A stretch of 8,069 nt of DNA, taken from Bacteroidota bacterium (lineage in GTDB: Bacteria; Bacteroidota; Ignavibacteria; Ignavibacteriales; Ignavibacteriaceae). The stretch lies in assembly GCA_023453665.1 (NCBI GenBank), contig JAEXTA010000248.1:1-8069 (forward strand). The letters are read 5' to 3'. Positions 1 to 8,032 of this stretch are shown here, one piece after another. Every line of letters begins with the position of its first letter. The stretch's first letter is position 1. The position numbers and the translations under genes were made by a program. Below the pieces are notes generated by a model, which was given only the letters and a program-made list of their open reading frames with translations, did not search any database and was not told where the DNA came from.

Positions 1-162
1 GGTGTAACTGGCATAAGTCAGATAAACGGCAGACAGCAGTTGACTCCTCAACAGCGCGTAAAAATGGAGATTGAATATTATGAACATGCTACCTTCTGGA
101 GTGATTTAATTATTGTATTAAAAACATTTGGAATTGTTATCAACAATAAAGGGAATATCTGA
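1..162 (+). CDS. C-terminal end of a bacterial sugar transferase (polyprenyl-phosphate glycosyl-1-phosphate transferase), 5' truncated
   Basis: Frame 1 is open from the first base to a TGA stop at 160-162, giving 53 residues. The fragment starts GVTGISQINGR and continues with EIEYYEHATFWSDLIIVLKT. This matches the conserved C-terminus of the bacterial sugar transferase family (Pfam PF02397; WcaJ, WbaP, PglC, EpsL types), where a PGITG-x-x-Q-V-x-GR motif is followed by a Y-x-x-x-x-S/T-FW-x-DL-x-I-x-x-x-T segment. Family members move a sugar phosphate from a UDP-sugar to undecaprenyl phosphate at the inner membrane, the first step of capsule, exopolysaccharide or O-antigen assembly. The catalytic Asp-Glu pair and any N-terminal membrane segments lie outside the window, so the short (PglC-like) and long (WcaJ-like) forms cannot be told apart and the sugar is unknown. 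The gene probably closes a surface polysaccharide locus lying to the left. Family assignment is fairly sure despite the short length. Confidence 0.85.
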   Translation, partial: GVTGISQINGRQQLTPQQRVKMEIEYYEHATFWSDLIIVLKTFGIVINNKGNI

Positions 163-218
163 AAAAACCTTCTACTTTAACTTATCATTAAGCAGGAATA
201 CTAACCGTTTTTTTGACC

Positions 219-248
219 TTGCAACGTCTACTTAAAAGCAATAATTTG
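219..248 (+). promoter_or_regulatory. Weak candidate promoter for the C25 peptidase gene
   Basis: The gap between the sugar transferase stop and the ATG at 279 has no perfect Bacteroidota-type promoter. The closest fit is TTG at 219-221, a 20-base spacer, and TAATTTG at 242-248. This is one base shorter than the TAnnTTTG consensus and starts about 30 bases before the ATG. A TTGACC at 213-218 has no good -10 partner at 16-18 bases. No strong terminator follows the sugar transferase, so read-through from the upstream gene is equally possible. Confidence 0.25.
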
Positions 249-278
249 AATCTAAAATATTTATAGGTCGGGTAATAA

Positions 279-3200
279 ATGCAGAAAATAGTTGTTTCTT
301 TTTTTGTGGCCAGTCTGCTAATAAGCACAAATTTTTCTCAATCATATAAGATTCTGGAAAGCAATTCCAATTTCATAAAAATTGAATTTAATTTTTTGAA
401 TGCTTACAGTATCGAAGAGAGCATGATTGATGGAGTAAAATTTAACTCAATAATTGGAAAGGAAATTAATCTTCGCAAATCCGGACAACCCTCATTACCT
501 GATTTTAGAGTTACTATCGGAATACCACATAACTCTCAGCCAACAATAAAAATTTTACATCATGATATAGACAAAATTAGTAGCAAATTTATTCTACCAA
601 CTCCCGATTCACTAAACCAGCCATTCAATCTACTTCAATACGATCAGAGTATTTATTCGAACAATCAAAACTTTCCTCAGAATATTTCTGAAATCAATAG
701 TGATGTTGTTATGCGTTACGCTAGGTTGATTTCTGTGAGTGTAGCACCATATCAATATAACCCCGTAACCCGTGAACTTACCTTTAATAAAAGGATCACT
801 ATTCAGATAGATTTTAACTCTGAGTTTGAACAAAAGTATAGTGTATCTACAGTTGATGATAAAATGACAAATGAGATCTTACAATCATCTGTTATCAATT
901 ATAGCATTGCCAAAAATTTTGTTGGAAAAATAACTGCGATAACTAATTCACCGGCAATTGCAGATTCTTATTGGTATAATCCAGTAAAGGATTGGTACAA
1001 AATCTATCTCAAAGAAAAAGGGGTTTACAGAATTACTTATGATTGGCTGGTAAGTTCCGGAGTTCCAGCTAACACAGGATTACAGAATATGAACTTGGAA
1101 CTTTTTTGTAACGGTGAATCAATTCCAATTGATGTTGTTGATGTAAATCAGGATCAACAATTCAATTCCGGTGACTATTTTCAGTTTGTAGGTGAACCTG
1201 CAAAACGTACAAACCAGTTTACAACGCTAAACATTTATAATAATTCAAATGTTTACTGGTTTTCATATGAAGCAGATAGTGTTAATCTTTATAATATAAT
1301 TGATGGCTATATTGAAATTCCCTTCCCGGTTATTAATACTACAGTTGAAACTCTTGTCTGGGAACAGGATAAGATATACCACAATTTTGGTCGATCTGAT
1401 AATGACCAAAGAGATTATTGGTATTGGGGTACTGTTGAAAGAAGGAATAATATATCTCAGTATTATTTTGAACACATAATTAAAGACAGTTTTTGGTTAA
1501 ATATGAATGAAACCAAAACAAACGTTAAACTCAGAGTTGGGTTACATGGTTTAACTTCGTCCTCATGTTCACAAGGTGCAGCCCATACAGCTCAAGCTAT
1601 ATTTAATGGTCACCCCATTGGTACTGCCCAATGGAATGGTCAGAATTCCTGGACATTACAGAAAGACTTTTACCTCTCAACAAATTATATTGGTGGGGAT
1701 ACTGCATGGATGAATTGGGGTAATGATCAACAATTAATTTTGAATTCTCTTGGAGCTACTTGCGATGATTCACTTACTGACATTTTTCTTGTAAATAATA
1801 TTGAATTTGATTATTGGAGATGGAACAGATCAAATTCAAACCACTATTATTTTAAGAGCCCTCCTAACGATTTTCAACAAAATATTTATCAAGTTTGGCA
1901 ATGGGATCGGGATCATATGAAGATTTATATCCCAAGCAGAGGAGACATTATAACGAATCCCCTTATTGCTAATGATCAATACAGGAGTGTTTATTTTGTC
2001 GATACGATCTCAGTCCAAACAGAATACTTTTGTGTTGCGAATGATCACTATTTTCTTGCAGATTCCATTTCACGAGATGAACGTTCAGATCTAAGAAATA
2101 TTTCCAATCGTGCTGATTATATAATCATTACTCATCCAAAGTTTAAAAACTCAGCAAATGTTTTAGCATCATACAGAGCATCAAATTTATCTGGATTCGA
2201 AAACCCAACCACTATAGTTGTTGACGTATTTGATATATATGATGAATTTTCGTTTGGACTGCTAAATCCATATGCTTTACAGAGTTTTGTTAAATATGCT
2301 TTTGAAAATTGGCAAAATCCTGCTCCCTCGTTTGTAGTTTTGTTAGGTGATGGTAGTTATGATTATCGAAAAATATTTCCCTCCAGCAGGGAAAATTTTA
2401 TCCCTTCTATTCCATATCATGCACAAGAATATGGTCAGTTACCCAGCGATAATCTTATAGTAGCAGTTTCAGGTAGTGATATTTCACCAGATCTGGCTCT
2501 AGGTAGGTTATCCTGTGAAACCATCGATGAAGCAAATGAACTGGTAAATAAAATAATTAATTATCCTTCAGATAATACCAAAGTTTGGAAGGAAAATATT
2601 TTATTGTTAGCATCAGGTTTAAGCCTTCAGGATCAAATTTCGTTTGGATTTAATAATGCCAGTAAACAACTGGAAAATTTATTTCTTCGACCAAATGGGT
2701 TGCACACAACAAAAGTGTTTAACTTTCCTGAACCACATGATATGGAATTTCTTGGTTCAGGACCGAGAATGCGTGAGGAAATAAATAAAGGTGCAGCACT
2801 CGTAAACTATTATGGTCATGGTGGCGGTGCGCAATGGGATCTGATATTCACAAAAGATGATTTATATGAACTGGAAAATCAGGGGCGGCAGCCACTCGCA
2901 TTAAGTATAACATGTTACACAGCACATTTTGATAATGCTACAGCATTTGGAGAGGTTTTTACAAGGCTTCCAGGGAAAGGCGCTATTGGTTTCTGGGGAA
3001 GTGTTGGATTAACTTGGTGGAGTACTGGGCAACAACTTAATCAAAGACTCTTTAATCAATTATTCAATCTGAAAAATCATGTAATAGGTAATGCTATTTT
3101 AAATGCAAAGGCATCTCAAGGTGGAGGTTTTTTTGATGAGATGATAGCTCAATTATCGTATTTAGGAGATCCGGCAATTGAACTCTGTTTACCAAAGTAC

Positions 3201-6044
3201 CCCGATTTTCAAATCACATCTTCGGACATCAGTATAACACCAGAAAATCCATTAGTTGATGACACAGTGCTGGTTAATATAAAAATAAAGAATCTTGGGG
3301 TTACATTTAATCAGGATTCAGTTGTTGTACAACTTTTTGAAAATTTATATTCTCCGGAAAAATTAATTGGTGAGAAAAGAATGGGGAGTTTTGGGGATGT
3401 TGATTCAATTTTGTTTCAATGGATTCCAAAGGAATCAAATCTATATACATTGTTTGTTTATATAAATGAGTTGGATACAATCTGGGAATTAGATCATTCT
3501 GATAATTTTGCATCCAATAATTTTGCTGTGTTCAGTTTTGATGAACCAAATATTGTGAAACCGATTAATGGTTTTTATACTCCTGATAGTAATATCGATT
3601 TTGTGATCTCTGATGTAGGAAGCATATTCAACCGTGAATTTAATTACAAGATTGAAATTGACACATCTGAATCTTTTAATTCATCAATTCGAATAATCTC
3701 ACCTGAATTAAGACAATCCCATAATATTGTAGAATGGAAAAGCCCTGAATTATCACAAGGAGAATATTTTTGGAGAGCGATCATTTATGATGAGGCTGAT
3801 ACAAATCGTAGTGTTCCAAGATTTTTTTCAGTACATCAGGAGAATGGAACTGGATTTTTCATTCATAAAAAATTGCTGGATCATTTAAATAAAAAGAACA
3901 CCTTCTATTCGGATTCACTAAAAAGTTTAGTTTTAAATACCGAATTACTTCCTCCATTTCCAAATGAAAGATTTTATCTTGATTCATTAATAATTGATTT
4001 GCCTGCAGACTCAACAATGCCAACCGTATTTACCACTGATGGCACATATTTTTATTATGGTTGTTTACCATCATACGCAAGTGGTAATCCTTCCAGGATT
4101 TATAAAATTGGAACTGGTTTAAATGGTACAATTGCAGGCGAAAATTATGGAAGCATCCCAAGTCCGGAATTGTATATTAACAGCAGCCTTATATTTCATT
4201 CCGGGAAACTGTATGCTTATTCAGACTCGACACAGTCTTTGCTAGTGATTGACCCCAATACTGGGGATACTTCGTCAGTTCCATTAATCGATAGTCTATT
4301 ATTAACAAAGTCCAAACCAACACAGTTGGGTGGGGCTTTTCTTTATTCTGACGGAGATATTGTTTACAATTTGGCAATTGGGACAGAAGAATACCCTGAC
4401 AAATTTATTGTTAGAAAATTCGATCCAGAAAATAATTGGGCAAAAATTGGTGAGGATATTTTTCTGAATGGGTTTACAGTTCCAGCAATTTCAAGTTTTA
4501 TAGTAGTTGATGATTACTTAATTACTTATGAAAATTTATTCGCTTATTATATGCGAAGGTATCGGCTTTCTGATGCTGTTTTTGAGGAAGAGTGGTCTTA
4601 TACAACAGTACCCAAGAATTATCTTGCGGTTAATTATGATCATACTAATAATTTTATTTATTTCAATTCGTATAGTCAAGGAAGTTCGATTGATTCACTT
4701 GCATTTGTCCGTTACCAAGGTACCTATAAAGACGCAGCCGGTACAATTTCAAGCACAGACATAGGTCCAGCAAGCAAATGGAGTTCCATTATTTATGATA
4801 TTGATAATACGGGATCTACAGGCACCTATTCGGCCACGCTGTTTGGCAGAAATCGTTCCACACAAGCCTGGGATACTCTTGCTGTTGGATTTGCCTCAAC
4901 TTTAAATATTGATACATTAGATGCTGATATCTACGATTATTTAAGATTTAATATGGACATGGTTGATTCTTCCTTTGGTGCAAGTGAGCCTCTCAAATTT
5001 AAATCACTAAAGCTAAATTATACTTCACTTCCAGAATTAGTTATTTCACCTGATGAGTATTCGTTTTCAGCAGATACACTATTACACGGCTTTCCGGTTG
5101 ATATGCAACTAAAAATCCGGAATGTTGGTTATACCGATGCTGATAGTTTAAGGTTAGCAGTACATCTGAATGATTCTGATTCCGCATATTTTACCAGGTC
5201 GGTTTCAGTTAAGAAAGATTCAGTTTTTACACTCAACGAAACTATAATTACTGATAAGCTGCTATATACAAGCCCTGTATCTGAAATAAAATTAAAAGTC
5301 GTTGCAGAAAATAAAGAGCAGGAGTTTTATACATTCAATAATATTGTCGAAAATCAATTTTATATTTCACGTGATTCAATTAAGCCTGTGCTTACAGTTA
5401 CATTTGATGGTCAGGAAATTTTTGATGATGATATTATTTCTTCAAAACCGGAAATAGTTATTAAACTTAACGACAATAGCCCACTACCACTGACCGAAAA
5501 TCTGTTTACACTTATTTATACTGTCAATGATAGTTTACCAAGACAATTAAACTCAGCAAGAGACAATCTTGAATTCAACTACACTTCGAGTCCTAATTCT
5601 GAAGCTACATTTACCTGGCGACCCATTCTTTCTGATGGGCGTCATGAGTTAGAGATATTGGCAAAAGATTCTTCAGGTAATTACTATTTTGATTCCACAG
5701 TTTATAGCAGGTCATTTTATGTATTTAACAAGACTGATCTTCGCGAAGTTTTTAATTACCCTAATCCATTCAAAGACGATACATACTTCACATTTCAGCT
5801 AAGAGGTTTTGAAGCTGAAACTGCTGAAAATATCCAGATAAAAGTTTTTACAGTTGCAGGAAGGTTGATAAGAGATTTAACTGTACCTGCATCACAACTT
5901 CGAGCAGGGTTTAATAAGATCTACTGGGATGGAAGAGATCAGGATGGTGATATAATCGCTAATGGACTTTACCTGTATAAAGTTATTGCAAGACTTAATG
6001 GAGAAACAAAAACTGTAACTCAAAAACTTGCTAAATTAAAATAA
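279..6044 (+). CDS. Large secreted C25 (gingipain/PorU-like) cysteine peptidase with T9SS-type C-terminal domain; putative PorU2-type sortase
   Basis: 1921 residues. Residues 1-22 form a Sec signal peptide (MQKIVVSFFVASLLISTNFS) with no lipobox Cys, so export to the periplasm or surface is expected. Residues about 25-215 resemble the C25 propeptide (GQPSLPDFRV at 69-78), followed by a WYKIYL...GVYRITYDWL segment at about 239 that is typical of PorU-like proteins. The C25 catalytic domain covers about 612-970: LLGDGSYDY at 688-696, catalytic His likely H847 in GHGGGAQW, and nucleophile likely C879 in SITCYTAHFDN. The 32-residue spacing is close to that in gingipains. It closes with YLGDPAIEL at about 961. 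Downstream come a CARDB-like domain (about 976-1085), an Ig/Fn3-like domain ending GEYFWRA (about 1086-1190), propeller-like repeats (about 1230-1480), a jelly-roll-like stretch (about 1480-1580), a second CARDB-like domain (about 1585-1697), another Ig-like domain (about 1702-1815) and a FlgD-like/T9SS type A C-terminal domain (about 1822-1921: NYPNPF, WDGRDQDG, GLYLYK). PorU cleaves the C-terminal domains of T9SS cargo. The length and long beta-rich tail fit the PorU2-type subgroup better than PorU, which is nearer 1100-1300 residues. It could also be a secreted cargo protease. The C25 and C-terminal domain calls are firm; the sortase role is inferred. The ATG at 279 is chosen because the signal peptide begins there; its upstream sequence is only weakly Shine-Dalgarno-like, which is usual in Bacteroidota. 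Confidence 0.9.
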   Translation: MQKIVVSFFVASLLISTNFSQSYKILESNSNFIKIEFNFLNAYSIEESMIDGVKFNSIIGKEINLRKSGQPSLPDFRVTIGIPHNSQPTIKILHHDIDKISSKFILPTPDSLNQPFNLLQYDQSIYSNNQNFPQNISEINSDVVMRYARLISVSVAPYQYNPVTRELTFNKRITIQIDFNSEFEQKYSVSTVDDKMTNEILQSSVINYSIAKNFVGKITAITNSPAIADSYWYNPVKDWYKIYLKEKGVYRITYDWLVSSGVPANTGLQNMNLELFCNGESIPIDVVDVNQDQQFNSGDYFQFVGEPAKRTNQFTTLNIYNNSNVYWFSYEADSVNLYNIIDGYIEIPFPVINTTVETLVWEQDKIYHNFGRSDNDQRDYWYWGTVERRNNISQYYFEHIIKDSFWLNMNETKTNVKLRVGLHGLTSSSCSQGAAHTAQAIFNGHPIGTAQWNGQNSWTLQKDFYLSTNYIGGDTAWMNWGNDQQLILNSLGATCDDSLTDIFLVNNIEFDYWRWNRSNSNHYYFKSPPNDFQQNIYQVWQWDRDHMKIYIPSRGDIITNPLIANDQYRSVYFVDTISVQTEYFCVANDHYFLADSISRDERSDLRNISNRADYIIITHPKFKNSANVLASYRASNLSGFENPTTIVVDVFDIYDEFSFGLLNPYALQSFVKYAFENWQNPAPSFVVLLGDGSYDYRKIFPSSRENFIPSIPYHAQEYGQLPSDNLIVAVSGSDISPDLALGRLSCETIDEANELVNKIINYPSDNTKVWKENILLLASGLSLQDQISFGFNNASKQLENLFLRPNGLHTTKVFNFPEPHDMEFLGSGPRMREEINKGAALVNYYGHGGGAQWDLIFTKDDLYELENQGRQPLALSITCYTAHFDNATAFGEVFTRLPGKGAIGFWGSVGLTWWSTGQQLNQRLFNQLFNLKNHVIGNAILNAKASQGGGFFDEMIAQLSYLGDPAIELCLPKYPDFQITSSDISITPENPLVDDTVLVNIKIKNLGVTFNQDSVVVQLFENLYSPEKLIGEKRMGSFGDVDSILFQWIPKESNLYTLFVYINELDTIWELDHSDNFASNNFAVFSFDEPNIVKPINGFYTPDSNIDFVISDVGSIFNREFNYKIEIDTSESFNSSIRIISPELRQSHNIVEWKSPELSQGEYFWRAIIYDEADTNRSVPRFFSVHQENGTGFFIHKKLLDHLNKKNTFYSDSLKSLVLNTELLPPFPNERFYLDSLIIDLPADSTMPTVFTTDGTYFYYGCLPSYASGNPSRIYKIGTGLNGTIAGENYGSIPSPELYINSSLIFHSGKLYAYSDSTQSLLVIDPNTGDTSSVPLIDSLLLTKSKPTQLGGAFLYSDGDIVYNLAIGTEEYPDKFIVRKFDPENNWAKIGEDIFLNGFTVPAISSFIVVDDYLITYENLFAYYMRRYRLSDAVFEEEWSYTTVPKNYLAVNYDHTNNFIYFNSYSQGSSIDSLAFVRYQGTYKDAAGTISSTDIGPASKWSSIIYDIDNTGSTGTYSATLFGRNRSTQAWDTLAVGFASTLNIDTLDADIYDYLRFNMDMVDSSFGASEPLKFKSLKLNYTSLPELVISPDEYSFSADTLLHGFPVDMQLKIRNVGYTDADSLRLAVHLNDSDSAYFTRSVSVKKDSVFTLNETIITDKLLYTSPVSEIKLKVVAENKEQEFYTFNNIVENQFYISRDSIKPVLTVTFDGQEIFDDDIISSKPEIVIKLNDNSPLPLTENLFTLIYTVNDSLPRQLNSARDNLEFNYTSSPNSEATFTWRPILSDGRHELEILAKDSSGNYYFDSTVYSRSFYVFNKTDLREVFNYPNPFKDDTYFTFQLRGFEAETAENIQIKVFTVAGRLIRDLTVPASQLRAGFNKIYWDGRDQDGDIIANGLYLYKVIARLNGETKTVTQKLAKLK

Positions 6045-6053
6045 TTCTGAAAA

Positions 6054-6077
6054 GGGAATTATAATATTAATAATCCC
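6054..6077 (+). terminator. Weak AT-rich hairpin after the C25 gene, possible attenuated terminator
   Basis: Ten bases after the TAA stop, GGGA-(A)-TTAT at 6054-6062 can pair with ATAATCCC at 6070-6077. This gives an 8-bp stem with one bulged A and a 7-base loop. No T-run follows (the next bases are CGGAATATTT), so it is not a canonical intrinsic terminator. It could protect the 3' end of the message or be chance in AT-rich DNA. Confidence 0.25.
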
Positions 6078-6117
6078 CGGAATATTTATCTTGCCATTGA
6101 ATTTAGAAATCACTTTT

Positions 6118-6123
6118 AAAGGA
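6118..6123 (+). promoter_or_regulatory. Ribosome binding site of glmS
   Basis: AAAGGA lies 5 bases before the ATG at 6129. It is the clearest Shine-Dalgarno-like site in the window. It supports this start, which also puts the catalytic Cys directly after Met as the enzyme requires. Confidence 0.6.
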
Positions 6124-6128
6124 AAACT

Positions 6129-7961
6129 ATGTGCGGTATTGTAGGTTATATCGGTGATAAGAATTGTGTACCGATTCTCATTGAAGGTTTAAAACGTCTT
6201 GAATACAGAGGTTATGATTCAGCCGGAATAGGTTTAATCTCACCGGCATCAACTATTATTGTTAAGAATAAAGGAAAAGTTTCTTTACTTGAAGAAAAAA
6301 TAGATGAACTTGAACTTTCCTCCAGCCTTGGAATAGGACACACACGCTGGGCAACACACGGAATACCAAATGAAATAAATGCACATCCTCATTCAAATAC
6401 TGCACAGAATTTATTTTTAATTCATAATGGAATAATTGAAAATTATCAATCACTTAAATCAGGATTGATAAAGATGGGTTATAAATTCCGAAGCGATACC
6501 GATTCCGAAGTATTACCACATTTGATCGACAACTTTCTCAACAAGGGATATAATCTCACTCAGGCAGTTCAGTTAACGCTTAGTGAAGTTGAAGGAACAT
6601 ACGGCTTAGCAATCATTTATAAGAATGAACCGGATAAAATTATTGCTGCCCGAAAAGGTTCGCCATTGGTCATCGGGCTTGGCGAAAATGAAAATTTTGT
6701 TGCCTCTGATGTATCGGCAATTTTAGCTTATACTAAGCAAGTCATTTATATAGAAGACGGTGAAATTATTGAAATATATAAAGATAAAATTCTTGCAAAA
6801 AATATTTCTGATGAAGAGATAGAAAAAGAAATTCATGAAATTCAAATGAGCCTGGAAGAAATCGATAAAGGCGGCTATTCTCATTTTATGCTTAAAGAGA
6901 TAATGGAGCAGCCTGAATCAGTTACAAATTCTATGAGAGGAAGACTACTATTTGAAGAAGGCACGGCGAAGTTAGGTGGATTGGAAGCTGTTGCTGATCA
7001 GTTAGCAAATTCAAAGAGAATTATCATCTCGGCTTGTGGAACTTCCTGGCATTCAGGTTTAGTTGGTGAATATATGCTCGAACAATTTGCACGCATTCCT
7101 ACCGAAGTTGAATATGCAAGTGAATTCAGATACAGAAACCCAATTATAAACAAGGATGATGCAATCTTTTTTATTTCACAAAGCGGTGAAACAGCAGATA
7201 CTCTTGCTGCGATGCGTGAAGCAAAATTAAGGGGAGCACTTGTACTGGGGATATGTAATGTCGTTGGAAGCTCAATTGCCCGGGAAAGTATGGCGGGGGT
7301 CTACACACATGCGGGTCCGGAAATTGGAGTAGCCTCAACAAAAGCATTTACATCTCAATTGGTTGTTCTTGCCCTCATCACTCTCTTAATAGCTCGTAAA
7401 AAAAATATGAGTCTTGTTGACGGAAAAAATATAGTCGAGGAAATGCAAAAATTGCCAGGAAAAATTGCACAGATTTTAAGTCTGAATGATGAGATAGAGA
7501 GAATCGCCGAGGAATTTAAAGATTCCAGAAATTTTCTCTACCTTGGAAGAGGATATAATTTCCCGGTTGCATTAGAAGGTGCATTAAAACTAAAAGAGAT
7601 ATCATATATTCATGCTGAAGGTTATCCTGCTGCAGAAATGAAACATGGTCCAATTGCATTAATTGATCAAAATATGCCTGCGGTTTTTATCGCACCCAAA
7701 GATTCTACATACGATAAAATCGTAAGTAATATTGAAGAAGTAAAAGCAAGACAGGGAAGAATTATAGCAATAGCTAGTGAAAACGATACTCGAATTGATA
7801 GGTTAGTCGATTACACAATTAAAATTCCTGATACTATCCGTATGCTGATGCCGATACTTTCTGTTATTCCATTACAATTGCTTGCTTATCATGTTGCTGT
7901 TAAAAAAGGATTAAACGTTGACCAACCCAGAAACCTTGCTAAAAGTGTTACCGTTGAATAA
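6129..7961 (+). CDS. glmS: Glutamine--fructose-6-phosphate aminotransferase (isomerizing), glucosamine-6-phosphate synthase
   Basis: 610 residues, close to the 609 of E. coli GlmS and complete at both ends. The cytoplasmic enzyme makes glucosamine-6-phosphate from fructose-6-phosphate and glutamine, the committed step to UDP-GlcNAc for peptidoglycan and lipopolysaccharide. The N-terminal class II glutaminase domain (about 2-220) has the nucleophile Cys2 in MCGIVGYIG, RLEYRGYDSAGIG, GHTRWATHG at 70-78, the oxyanion residues N100-G101 in HNGIIENY, and D125 in SDTDSE. The first SIS domain (about 290-430) has SACGTSWHSG at 301-310 and SQSGETADT from 350, which bind the sugar phosphate. The second SIS domain (about 460-600) has EGALKLKEISYIHAEGYPAA followed by KHGPIALID with H506, equivalent to E. 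coli His504. The C-terminus PRNLAKSVTVE contains K605, equivalent to the Schiff-base Lys603. All expected catalytic residues are present, so it should be active. It lies 84 bases after the C25 gene on the same strand, with no clear promoter between them, so co-transcription is possible. The leader is too short for a glmS ribozyme. Confidence 0.98.
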   Translation: MCGIVGYIGDKNCVPILIEGLKRLEYRGYDSAGIGLISPASTIIVKNKGKVSLLEEKIDELELSSSLGIGHTRWATHGIPNEINAHPHSNTAQNLFLIHNGIIENYQSLKSGLIKMGYKFRSDTDSEVLPHLIDNFLNKGYNLTQAVQLTLSEVEGTYGLAIIYKNEPDKIIAARKGSPLVIGLGENENFVASDVSAILAYTKQVIYIEDGEIIEIYKDKILAKNISDEEIEKEIHEIQMSLEEIDKGGYSHFMLKEIMEQPESVTNSMRGRLLFEEGTAKLGGLEAVADQLANSKRIIISACGTSWHSGLVGEYMLEQFARIPTEVEYASEFRYRNPIINKDDAIFFISQSGETADTLAAMREAKLRGALVLGICNVVGSSIARESMAGVYTHAGPEIGVASTKAFTSQLVVLALITLLIARKKNMSLVDGKNIVEEMQKLPGKIAQILSLNDEIERIAEEFKDSRNFLYLGRGYNFPVALEGALKLKEISYIHAEGYPAAEMKHGPIALIDQNMPAVFIAPKDSTYDKIVSNIEEVKARQGRIIAIASENDTRIDRLVDYTIKIPDTIRMLMPILSVIPLQLLAYHVAVKKGLNVDQPRNLAKSVTVE

Positions 7962-7987
7962 AAATATTTTTAGGTACTGATATTTCT

Positions 7988-8018
7988 TTTGAGATTAAAC
8001 GAAAAATATTTATTTTTG
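7988..8018 (+). promoter_or_regulatory. Strong Bacteroidota-type promoter for the tRNA gene
   Basis: TTTG at 7988-7991 is followed by 19 bases and then TATTTTTG at 8011-8018. This is an exact match to the TTTG-N19-TAnnTTTG pattern of the primary sigma factor in Bacteroidota. Transcription would start around 8024-8026, leaving a leader of under 10 bases before the mature tRNA at 8033. The same bases can also be read as a sigma-70-like pair (TTGAGA at 7989, 16-base spacer, TATTTT at 8011), so the site does not by itself prove the sigma type. Confidence 0.65.
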
Positions 8019-8032
8019 GCGCACAATTTTTG

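Noticed and set aside
162..213. AAAAAAC at 162-168 and GTTTTTT at 207-213 as a terminator stem for the sugar transferase
   Set aside because: Only 7 mostly A-T pairs across a 38-base loop with no inner stem of note. Too weak to support a terminator.
4528..4764. 78-codon open frame overlapping the C25 gene in another frame
   Set aside because: It lies wholly inside the long gene, has an improbable Ile/Leu-rich composition and no ribosome binding site. It is a shadow of the AT-rich coding sequence, as are the short minus-strand frames.
6087..6093. TATCTTG as a -7 element for a glmS promoter
   Set aside because: It is one T short of TAnnTTTG, and no TTTG or TTG lies 19-21 bases upstream, where the sequence is TAATATTAA.
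6045..6128. Possible glmS ribozyme or other structured leader before glmS
   Set aside because: The gap is only 84 bases, shorter than a glmS ribozyme core, and shows none of its conserved elements. The only structure is the weak hairpin at 6054-6077.
7959..7972. Perfect 14-base palindrome TAAAAATATTTTTA over the glmS stop codon, with AAAAATATTT repeated at 8002-8011
   Set aside because: It is pure A/T with no loop or GC pairs, so it would make a very weak hairpin. Such repeats are expected by chance in AT-rich spacers. I do not call it a terminator or an operator.
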